From Thermaurantimonas aggregans (GTDB taxonomy: Bacteria; Bacteroidota; Bacteroidia; Flavobacteriales; Schleiferiaceae), in NCBI RefSeq assembly GCF_003851885.1, contig NZ_BHZE01000001.1:62001-126000 (forward strand): a DNA stretch of 64,000 nt, read 5' to 3'. The translations under genes and the position numbers were made by a program. This document shows positions 26,869 through 34,168 of the stretch, piece after piece. How positions within the stretch are numbered: position 1 is the first letter of the stretch; the number at the start of each line of letters is the position of its first letter. The notes under the pieces are model-generated. The model saw only the letters and a program-made list of their open reading frames with translations. It made no database searches and was not told where the DNA came from.

Positions 26869-29030
26869 TGTGTTTCAAGTATTTCGGGTATTTCTGCGAG
26901 TTTTTTATAAATGTACAGTTTGAATGTAGTACCTTTACCATATTCGGAATCAACCCAAATTCGTCCATAGTGTTTTTCAATGATTTTATAAACGATTGAC
27001 ATTCCAAGACCAGTCCCTTCACCTACTTTTTTGGTCGTAAAAAAGGGTTCAAAAATTCTCTTTTTAACATCTTCAGTCATTCCAATGCCATTATCACTAA
27101 TTTCAACTACAAAATATTCATTTTCGTGATATGTTTTAATTGTTATTTTTCCAAAATCGTTTGCCTCATAAGCTTTTGCATTTATGGCATCTATTGCATT
27201 TGAAAAGATGTTCATAAAAACTTGATTTAATTTACCAGGATAGCATTCGATGTCTGATTCTTTGCAATAGTCTTTTTCAACAATAATTCTGTTTTTAATT
27301 TTATTGTTTAGCAGCACAAGTGTGGCTTCAATATTTTCATTAATGTTAGTAAATTTTAACGCGTCTTCATCCAAACGACTAAAAGTACGAAGGCCAACTA
27401 CAATTTCAGTGGTACGTTTGGCACCTTCTTCAATTCCTTTAAGCAAGTCGTAAATTTCCTTTTTAATGTATTCTAAATCGACCTGCTTTTTTAAAGAAAC
27501 GATTTCTTTAGCTTCCGGATGGTTGTCAAAGGTTTTTTCATATGCTTCAAGTATTTCCAGCAGATCGTTTATGTCGAGTTTGAGAGGTTGAATGCCACTT
27601 GTGATAAAGTTGACCGGATTGTTGATCTCATGGGCAATGCCGGCGGTTAGCTGACCCAAGCTTGCCATTTTTTCTTTATCCACTAATTGCGATTGAGCTT
27701 CTTTTAATTCCTGTAGGGTTTTTTCCAATTTTTGATTGGTCTTTGAGAGTTCTTCTGTGCGTTTTTGTACTTTTTCTTCAAGGATGATGTTTTGTTCACG
27801 TATAAGTTTTTCGTTTTCTTCAGCTTTTAATAGGGCTTGAAGCTGTGAATATTCTTTTTCTCGCTGTAAAACTTTTATCTTATCTGCTAGGGCAAATGAT
27901 AGTAATAGTACTTCAATGCCTGAGCCGATGAACATGGTATATTTTGTAAAATTGTTGTAAGGAAGAATTCCAAAATCTTTCATGGAAAATACAAAAATCC
28001 CCACCATAAAAATACTCCATGCTATTAGATAAAATTTGGCCGAACGTATACCTGAAATGGCCATTCTGATTGAAATGTAAAGTATGATAATAGCTACTAA
28101 TCCCTGTGCAGGAAGTAGAATTTGATAGCCTATTTTAATCGATGAAAAGAGAGTAATTAAAATCACTAAAACATATTGGTATATAAATAAATTTAATATA
28201 AAGTAAAAGTTTTTGCTGTATTCTTTAATATGGAGAAAGCTAATCATGAAAAGGATTCCGGTAATACTGGCCAGAGCTGAAAAAAGCGTTGGTGAAATCT
28301 CCATTAAAAATGGAGAAAATTGAAAATACAGCAGATGTAATCCGTTAAAACTCGATTGAGCCACTCCCACAAATAATGTGTGAATGACATACCATAAATA
28401 GGATTTATCTCGAATAGTAATGAGCAGAAAGAGATTGTACAAAAACATTGAAGCGATTAGCCCTACATATAGACCATTTATGAGCAAATAATTTCTCTCG
28501 ATATCTCTGTTGTATTCAATCGATTCTAACTTTAGTGGCACGAGCATTTGCTCTTCATTGTGAATCTGAATATACACCTCTAATTCATTAGAATCATAAA
28601 AAATTAAACGATACACATGGTCAGTACTGCGCACATCTCTTTTGTCAATGGTAATATGCGTATTACATGTTTTTTCTATTGTATCTTTTTCAGAAAGTAT
28701 GTAAATTTTTGAGCTGTGTAAAATAGGATTTGCAATTCTTAATTTTATGGAATCCCGAGTACTGTAATTTTTTACTTTAAATCGCACCCATAATTCTCCA
28801 TTTATATTTCCAAAATTAATGCGATTATCTGTTGGTGATTCAAAAGGTTTATTTACAACATCCTTTAATTTTAATCCATACACATTTGAAATGTAAAATT
28901 GTGAAAACTTATTGATGTCAATTACATCTTCACCTCGGTATTCTATTATTGGAATATTTTGCTCTGATTTTGCACTATTTATACTACTGAAACTAATTAC
29001 TAAAAACGCTAATTTTATAAAAGTTTTCAT
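26865..29030 (-). CDS. 7TM-DISM receptor histidine kinase
   Basis: A 721-residue membrane sensor. Signal peptide 1-22; periplasmic 7TMR-DISMED2-type ligand-binding domain about 30-172 (INFGNINGELWVRFKVKN is characteristic); seven hydrophobic helices about 182-383; a long coiled coil about 385-455; HisKA with H467 (GQLTAGIAHEINNPVNFI); HATPase with NIFSNAIDAIN and GTGLGMSIVYKI. DISM receptors are thought to bind carbohydrate-like or other small ligands outside the membrane. It lies 4 bases after the acyltransferase-like gene and overlaps the REC-kinase gene, so an enzyme-made ligand sensed by this protein is an attractive but unproven idea. Confidence 0.93.
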   Translation of the reverse strand: MKTFIKLAFLVISFSSINSAKSEQNIPIIEYRGEDVIDINKFSQFYISNVYGLKLKDVVNKPFESPTDNRINFGNINGELWVRFKVKNYSTRDSIKLRIANPILHSSKIYILSEKDTIEKTCNTHITIDKRDVRSTDHVYRLIFYDSNELEVYIQIHNEEQMLVPLKLESIEYNRDIERNYLLINGLYVGLIASMFLYNLFLLITIRDKSYLWYVIHTLFVGVAQSSFNGLHLLYFQFSPFLMEISPTLFSALASITGILFMISFLHIKEYSKNFYFILNLFIYQYVLVILITLFSSIKIGYQILLPAQGLVAIIILYISIRMAISGIRSAKFYLIAWSIFMVGIFVFSMKDFGILPYNNFTKYTMFIGSGIEVLLLSFALADKIKVLQREKEYSQLQALLKAEENEKLIREQNIILEEKVQKRTEELSKTNQKLEKTLQELKEAQSQLVDKEKMASLGQLTAGIAHEINNPVNFITSGIQPLKLDINDLLEILEAYEKTFDNHPEAKEIVSLKKQVDLEYIKKEIYDLLKGIEEGAKRTTEIVVGLRTFSRLDEDALKFTNINENIEATLVLLNNKIKNRIIVEKDYCKESDIECYPGKLNQVFMNIFSNAIDAINAKAYEANDFGKITIKTYHENEYFVVEISDNGIGMTEDVKKRIFEPFFTTKKVGEGTGLGMSIVYKIIEKHYGRIWVDSEYGKGTTFKLYIYKKLAEIPEILETQ

Positions 29031-29034
29031 ATAA

Positions 29035-29751
29035 CTAAAAATCTAGTTGATATTCGATAAATAACTCTCCTTTTGGTCCTTTTTCCTTGCGTATTTGTCT
29101 GGGTTTTTCTCTTAGTGAAAATACAACTTGTCTGTCGTTTTCATCAGCAGCCTTTAGAGTATCTAAATCGTTGCACACCATAAGCGTAGCGAGCATATCA
29201 GGCTTGGGGTACTCAAATTTTCCTTCCATACCCAAGGATGTTTCAACCACAAAGCCCACATTTCTTACCATTTGAACTGTAAAGGGGGAGCAGAATACAA
29301 ATAGGGTGTCTATTTTTAGACGCTGAGCCAAAGTTACTCCAGCTTTTGCAACGCAAGCCTTTGTGAGCAACCAAGATACGCCTCTTCCGGCTATGGCTTT
29401 TGAGTTCCATAAGCCGCATAGTTCGGCTACTTTACGTCCGGCATCAAGCTCTCGTTGAATGTACTCTTGAAATCGAGGCTCAATATCCTGAAGAGCCTCT
29501 TCTACTGGTAGAGGTTGAAAGTCATTTTTTATTTGGATGCGTGCTCCGCCAAATATTCTGATTCCATCACTGCTCTCTGCCACGATAGGATACACATCTG
29601 GATTATCTACCCATTCGGCTTTGGCAGATGTAACTTTTGGAACACCGTATTCCTCTAATACTTTTTCGTGACCTTCTACGTATTTAATGCAGGCTTCTCG
29701 ATCGTCGATCGAACGAAAGGCTCTAATTCTAAGGTCGATTTCTTCCTTCAT
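29035..29751 (-). CDS. GNAT-fold acyltransferase-like protein, distantly LuxI-like
   Basis: A 238-residue soluble protein with no firmly recognised family. The layout suggests a GNAT or autoinducer-synthase-like fold: an N-terminal region (LRIRAFRSIDDREACIKYVEG), a beta strand with FGGARIQI near residue 67, then VAELCGLWNSKAIAGRG near 108-124 followed by a long helix, and a later strand DTLFVFCSPFTVQMVRNVGF. In LuxI-type and PEP-CTERM/exosortase-associated acyltransferases a similar GxARL strand and an E-L strand occupy the same places. It sits between the E1-nitroreductase and the receptor kinase with 4-base gaps, so a role in making or modifying a small molecule is inferred from context. 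Confidence 0.6.
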   Translation of the reverse strand: MKEEIDLRIRAFRSIDDREACIKYVEGHEKVLEEYGVPKVTSAKAEWVDNPDVYPIVAESSDGIRIFGGARIQIKNDFQPLPVEEALQDIEPRFQEYIQRELDAGRKVAELCGLWNSKAIAGRGVSWLLTKACVAKAGVTLAQRLKIDTLFVFCSPFTVQMVRNVGFVVETSLGMEGKFEYPKPDMLATLMVCNDLDTLKAADENDRQVVFSLREKPRQIRKEKGPKGELFIEYQLDF

Positions 29752-29755
29752 CGAT

Positions 29756-32026
29756 TTATGCGGTGTAATGAGTGAATATTTGATGAATTGGAAGTCGATA
29801 GGATTTTTTCACAACATCGGTAGATTTAAACAATCGAAATACAAATCCAAAGGTGTAATCTATATCCAATTGGAATAGTTTTTTGAATTTATCCTCTGCC
29901 TCGGTCAATAAGGCATTCTGCCAAGGTCGATGGTATGTGTTGGGGTACAATCTATTTCTGTACATCAAAAATGTTATCGGACTTACTGGTTGAAAGCCTA
30001 TTTCGTATTGTGCTGCAAGTATCCAAATTTTCTCCACAGTTTTGCCCAATTGTAGCATTTGGTCGCGTTGGCACCCGGGAGATTGAACCATCATGAGTGC
30101 TCCGGATTTCACTACGGTTTCGCGGCTCATTTTTTCGAGTCCTTTGCCTAAGCCCCAGTCGGCAGTAAGCGATAAGGCATTCCAATCGCGTAGAACTCTG
30201 AAGGCAGCTCTATCGCTTACAGTAGGATTTAAGGTTTCGATGTCTATTCCATCACAAGTTTCTCGGGCATGTGCATCATTCCAACGGGTTTCGCTCATAA
30301 AGTCGTGATGAGCCCACGGATGGGTCAATCGGATGCGATCTGCAAGACCGACGAGCTTGGCAAATTCTTCGATGTCGGATCTGTGAGTGAGGAGTTTAAT
30401 TTTTTGACCGGGGGCAAGCTGATTTTCAGCTTCTTCAAGGAAGTCAGCATCTATTTTTTCGATGCTTCCTTTTAATCGGTTTGTATGACGCTCGTACAGA
30501 TAATGCACCTTAGCAACTGAAGTGAAATCATGGTTTTCAGTTCGCCCAACAATTTGTATGGAGGCAATCAGATTTGGGAATTCATGATTTGAAACGAATT
30601 GAAGGTGGGTTTTAAGGTGAAGTGCCTTAGCAGCAGTTTCAAAGTTTTCGAGCGCTGCTCCTAAGGCCAAATAACTGCCTAAATGATCGACATCAAGGAA
30701 AGAAAAAGCTCTCTTTGGGTTTAGAAACAGATAAAAGGTATCTTCGAAAAGCAACCACTTCCAGGGTTGCACGTTTCCGCCGGAAGGGGCCACTGCGGCT
30801 GCACGTATCAAGGATTCGATTTCTTCGGTCGATAGTCTTATGTACTCGTTTTTCCTTGGCAATTGTTTGACAAAATGATGGAAGTAGAGGTTCCAATCTG
30901 GCTCGTCAGGAGGTTGAGGAATGGTTGGTTTTGCCTCGCCTGCTGATTTATCGGGTATTAGCTCTTCAAAGTCTAAATAGTATCTACCACTTTGGGTGTA
31001 TTGGTTTAGAAAAATTCTTCGCGCCGTATCAGCTCCCATAGCTCCGCCCAGAAATACGCTCGATGCTAATTGAGGCCAGGTGTTGATGGTTTGCTGCACT
31101 TCGAGCATACTTGCCTTCAGACGAGCACTCATCTGTTCAGCGCTCACCATATCGAGTATATAGGGAATCTTCTCTTCGTTTGTGAGTTCAGTGATAGTGT
31201 CGGGATTTAGACCTTCGGCCAGGCCATGGAGTATTGGGCGTAGAGGTTCGAGGTCGAAGCGCTCTACATCGAGCATACCTCTATCAGAGGTGTCCATCAA
31301 TACTGGAATACCGAGCTCTCGGGCGCGATGACGAGCGATGATTTTAATGTCAAGTCCGTCGCATTCATCTACGAGCAAGTCGATTTTTCCATCAGTGAGT
31401 AAGAAGTCATCGAGATTTTCACGCGTGATGCCTTCCGGGTAGATTTTTACTTTTATAAAAGGATCTATTTCCGCTATTTCTCGAGCTGCAATTATTACCT
31501 TTTTTAAGCCAATGTTGGTTATGCCTGAACGCAAGCGGTTGATATTGCTCAGTTCTAATTCGTCGAAGTCAGCTAAGCGGAATTCCGTGGCTGAGCGTTC
31601 CATAGCCATTGTAATGGCGATTGTTTGTCCCACTGACAATCCGATGATTCCGACTTTTTTAGATGAAAGAATTTTTTGTTCTTGTGGAGTGATTTTGTAC
31701 TGATTGCGCGATGTTCGTACTTTAACGAAGTCTTCTTCTGAAGGAATTCGACATGCTGTGTTTTTCCAAGGGTAATATACCCAAATATCTGATTTTTCTT
31801 CTAATTTTTGTTGGATAAAATCTTTTGATTTTTGTTTAAATAGAGGATGTTTTGAGGTGATTTCTGGATATAATATTTTAAATAATTCGTGGTAAATGGA
31901 TTCTCTTAAGTCGTAAATAATGGGATTTTTAAAGTCTTTTTGTGTGCTCTGAAATTCATCGTTTGTAAAAAATTCTGCACGCCAATGTTCGATGGTATTT
32001 TCTATTGGAGTAATATTTAAATTCAT
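29756..32026 (-). CDS. ThiF/E1-like and nitroreductase fusion (Rv1355c/MoeY-like)
   Basis: About 756 residues from the ATG at 32026 (a GTG at 32050 is in frame). An N-terminal region (1-105) leads to a ThiF/E1-type adenylation domain (about 110-345) with nucleotide loop VGIIGLSVGQ and LADFDELELSNINRL near 151-165, where the acidic and Asn/Arg residues of the E1 active site sit. A Pro-rich linker (about 360-378) joins it to an FMN-dependent nitroreductase domain (about 395-750) with APSGGNVQPWKW at 413-424, the FMN-binding signature. The same domain order is found in mycobacterial Rv1355c. E1 domains adenylate a carboxylate and nitroreductases reduce or oxidise with FMN; the substrate is unknown. 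First gene of the operon. Confidence 0.88.
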   Translation of the reverse strand: MNLNITPIENTIEHWRAEFFTNDEFQSTQKDFKNPIIYDLRESIYHELFKILYPEITSKHPLFKQKSKDFIQQKLEEKSDIWVYYPWKNTACRIPSEEDFVKVRTSRNQYKITPQEQKILSSKKVGIIGLSVGQTIAITMAMERSATEFRLADFDELELSNINRLRSGITNIGLKKVIIAAREIAEIDPFIKVKIYPEGITRENLDDFLLTDGKIDLLVDECDGLDIKIIARHRARELGIPVLMDTSDRGMLDVERFDLEPLRPILHGLAEGLNPDTITELTNEEKIPYILDMVSAEQMSARLKASMLEVQQTINTWPQLASSVFLGGAMGADTARRIFLNQYTQSGRYYLDFEELIPDKSAGEAKPTIPQPPDEPDWNLYFHHFVKQLPRKNEYIRLSTEEIESLIRAAAVAPSGGNVQPWKWLLFEDTFYLFLNPKRAFSFLDVDHLGSYLALGAALENFETAAKALHLKTHLQFVSNHEFPNLIASIQIVGRTENHDFTSVAKVHYLYERHTNRLKGSIEKIDADFLEEAENQLAPGQKIKLLTHRSDIEEFAKLVGLADRIRLTHPWAHHDFMSETRWNDAHARETCDGIDIETLNPTVSDRAAFRVLRDWNALSLTADWGLGKGLEKMSRETVVKSGALMMVQSPGCQRDQMLQLGKTVEKIWILAAQYEIGFQPVSPITFLMYRNRLYPNTYHRPWQNALLTEAEDKFKKLFQLDIDYTFGFVFRLFKSTDVVKKSYRLPIHQIFTHYTA

Positions 32027-32279
32027 AGTGTGGAATTTTTTTAAGCCCACCTTGTGAGCGATGCGCTAAAATAGAAAAATTTCGATTTTACAAAAAAGAA
32101 GCTAAGTTTTGCAAAAAAATTATTTTTTTCGACAAAGGAGTACACTGTTCAATCTTTCTGTTTTTTGTTTAAAAAATTTAATCTAAATTTAAAATTGTGA
32201 TGTTTATTTGTGGTTTGGAAAAGCTAGTAGGTCATTATCAAAAATTGTACTTCTATTTGCATTCTTGAATCAAAATACT

Positions 32280-32753
32280 ATGAACGAAAGAGATTTGAAA
32301 TCCATCAAAGTAGTGTATGTAGATGATGAAATGTCGAATCTCACTGCATTTAAATCGAATTTTCGACGTTTCTACACGGTAGAGACATTTATTAATCCCA
32401 CTGAAGCTTTGGAGTGGCTCGATGAAAATGAGGCACATGTGGTAATAAGTGATCAACGTATGCCCGTAATGCAGGGAACCGAATTTTTGGGAATTCTATA
32501 TGAAAAAAAGCCGGATATTGTACGCATGCTTCTTACAGGATATGCTGATATTAAGGCGGTAATTGATGCAATAAATGTGGGTCATGTGTTTCGATACATT
32601 ACCAAACCCTGGCATGAGCACGATATGCGCACTGCCATTGAAAGTGCTTATGAAATGTATCGCCTTAAAAAAGAAAACGCCGAACTGCTGCGAAAGCTTC
32701 AAAGAATTAATGAACAATTGGAATTCATGTATCGACAAAGCATACTGTCCTAA
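32280..32753 (+). CDS. Stand-alone RpfG-like receiver protein
   Basis: A 157-residue protein from the ATG at 32280. Receiver domain 8-128 with D15/D16, phospho-acceptor D58 (VVISDQRMPVMQG), the TGYADIKAVIDAINVGH helix and the lysine of YITKPW; a C-terminal helical tail (about 130-157, KKENAELLRKLQRINEQLE) may form a coiled coil. It has no DNA-binding or enzymatic output domain. It is divergent from the six-gene signalling operon and its receiver closely matches that of the REC-kinase in that operon, so it may act as a phosphate sink or diffusible relay between its kinases. It ends at a hairpin terminator. Confidence 0.88.
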   Translation: MNERDLKSIKVVYVDDEMSNLTAFKSNFRRFYTVETFINPTEALEWLDENEAHVVISDQRMPVMQGTEFLGILYEKKPDIVRMLLTGYADIKAVIDAINVGHVFRYITKPWHEHDMRTAIESAYEMYRLKKENAELLRKLQRINEQLEFMYRQSILS

Positions 32754-32754
32754 T

Positions 32755-32794
32755 AAAGAAAAAGGCCTGAAACCATCACGGGTCAGGCCTTTAT
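32755..32794. terminator. Bidirectional hairpin terminator
   Basis: AAAGGCCTGA (32761-32770) pairs perfectly with TCAGGCCTTT (32783-32792) around a 12-base loop. T-rich on both strands, it lies between two convergent genes and can stop both. Confidence 0.85.
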
Positions 32795-32811
32795 TCATCA
32801 CGCGTCACTAC

Positions 32812-33171
32812 TTATTTGTTTCTTGCTTTTCTCCGCTCTTTAAGTTTTTCTCGTCTGCTTTTGCGTTCGCTTTTTAACTTATTATATTGTTCCTCAGTCA
32901 GCACTTTTTTCAGATTTTCTTCGCGTTCTTGAATAGCCTTTTTTCGCTGTTCATTTAAAGATATTGCTTTTTCAGCGAATTCATCGTTGATTTTTGAAAC
33001 TTCCCGATATTGCTGTTCGCTGAGCATGAGCTCTTTTGAGAGCCTATCAGTGTTTCTTTTCGCCAACTCTTTAATCTTTTCAGGTGATTGAGTGGGCGCT
33101 TCCTCTAATTGAGCCATTAAAGCACTCACAGGTAGTAAAATGGCCGCTAGTATGGCAAATAAATTTCTCAT
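32812..33171 (-). CDS. Small periplasmic Spy/CpxP-like protein
   Basis: A 119-residue exported protein. Signal peptide about 1-20 (LFAILAAILLPVSALMA). The mature part is almost entirely charged helix: a repeated Leu-x-x-x-Gln pattern with MLSEQQYREVSKINDEF and LTEEQYNKLKSERKSRR, as in Spy/CpxP-type or DUF4890 envelope proteins that bind metal or unfolded proteins. The strongly basic tail ends RKARNK. It is probably transcribed alone: a terminator lies downstream and a 9-bp inverted repeat lies directly upstream, a possible operator. Confidence 0.75.
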   Translation of the reverse strand: MRNLFAILAAILLPVSALMAQLEEAPTQSPEKIKELAKRNTDRLSKELMLSEQQYREVSKINDEFAEKAISLNEQRKKAIQEREENLKKVLTEEQYNKLKSERKSRREKLKERRKARNK

Positions 33172-33176
33172 ATGTT

Positions 33177-33215
33177 AACGTTTTGTACATTGGACAAGTT
33201 TTGTGCCAAAACGTT
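33177..33215. promoter_or_regulatory. Inverted repeat, possible operator of the Spy-like gene
   Basis: AACGTTTTG (33177-33185) and CAAAACGTT (33207-33215) are perfect 9-bp inverted repeats with a 21-base spacer, 6 bases upstream of the Spy-like start. Half-site centres are 30 bases apart (about three helical turns). Confidence 0.4.
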
Positions 33216-33288
33216 TAATTAATCCTTAGTCAATCTTTAGCGATGGATTAATTTATTTTATTGCTGGAGTTTAGCCACTCAAACTCAA

Positions 33289-33296
33289 TACCTTTG
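33289..33296 (+). promoter_or_regulatory. -7 promoter box for prmA
   Basis: TACCTTTG matches TAnnTTTG exactly, 29 bases before the prmA ATG at 33325. Confidence 0.5.
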
Positions 33297-33324
33297 TCTT
33301 CGGGCATTCACATTAACTCATTAC

Positions 33325-34167
33325 ATGGAAAAACAGCAGAAATATTTGGGATTTCACGTAACACTCTCTGAAGTACATCCTTGGAAAGACTTGATAATAG
33401 GTGAGCTGGGAGAAGTGGGATTTGATATGTTTGAAGACACAGATAATGGATTTGTCGCCTGGGGTTTAGAAGAAAACATTGATCAACCAAAAGCATTAAA
33501 GCTATTAGAAGCATACGAAAAAAAAGTTTCTTTCACTCTTCGGGTCGAGCAAACTCCTGTTCAAAATTGGAATCAGGAATGGGAAAAAAATTTTGATCCG
33601 GTGGAGATTCCCGGCTTTTTGCGCATTCAGGCACCCTTTCACGAATCAAAAGAGGGGTTTCAATATTCCATAGTCATAGCGCCTAAAATGGCCTTTGGAA
33701 CTGGGCATCATTCTACAACCTACGGCATGTGCATGCTTATGCAAAATATCGATTTCAATGGTAAACGTGTGCTCGACATGGGGTGTGGGACAGGGGTACT
33801 GGGAATTTTAGCCTATAAAATGGGTGCGCACTCTGCTGAAGGCATCGATATCGACGAATGGGCTGTACAAAACACCGAAGAAAATACAACCCTAAACGCT
33901 GTAGATATGCCGGTAAAACTAGGCGATGTACGCGCTATCTCTGGGGTGTACGACGTAATTCTTGCCAACATACAGCGCAATGTTCTCTTAGCTGATATAC
34001 CAGAGTATGTTAAGCACTTGTCTGACGGTGGAAGCCTTTTGGTATCGGGATTTTACCAAGATGATGTTCCCGCCATTGAGTCGGTATGTGTAGCACACCA
34101 TTTGCGCTTAGTTGATCGTTTTACTAAGAACGATTGGGTTGCCCTTCACTTTCAGAAAAAGAATTAG
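33325..34167 (+). CDS. prmA: Ribosomal protein L11 methyltransferase
   Basis: A 280-residue SAM-dependent enzyme methylating ribosomal protein L11. The N-terminal domain (1-95) is substrate-recognising. The Rossmann methyltransferase domain shows IAPKMAFGTGHHSTT near residue 115, the SAM-binding VLDMGCGTGVLGI near 150, an acidic strand end GIDIDEWAV, and the ANIQRN motif in place of the usual NIL-type loop. It starts 29 bases after a TAnnTTTG box. The giant secreted-protein gene follows 1 base after its stop, so they are likely co-transcribed. Confidence 0.94.
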   Translation: MEKQQKYLGFHVTLSEVHPWKDLIIGELGEVGFDMFEDTDNGFVAWGLEENIDQPKALKLLEAYEKKVSFTLRVEQTPVQNWNQEWEKNFDPVEIPGFLRIQAPFHESKEGFQYSIVIAPKMAFGTGHHSTTYGMCMLMQNIDFNGKRVLDMGCGTGVLGILAYKMGAHSAEGIDIDEWAVQNTEENTTLNAVDMPVKLGDVRAISGVYDVILANIQRNVLLADIPEYVKHLSDGGSLLVSGFYQDDVPAIESVCVAHHLRLVDRFTKNDWVALHFQKKN

Positions 34168-34168
34168 G

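Noticed and set aside
34112-34168. Upstream start for the giant secreted protein
   Set aside because: It overlaps prmA and puts a basic stretch before the signal peptide; the ATG at 34169 fits a signal sequence.
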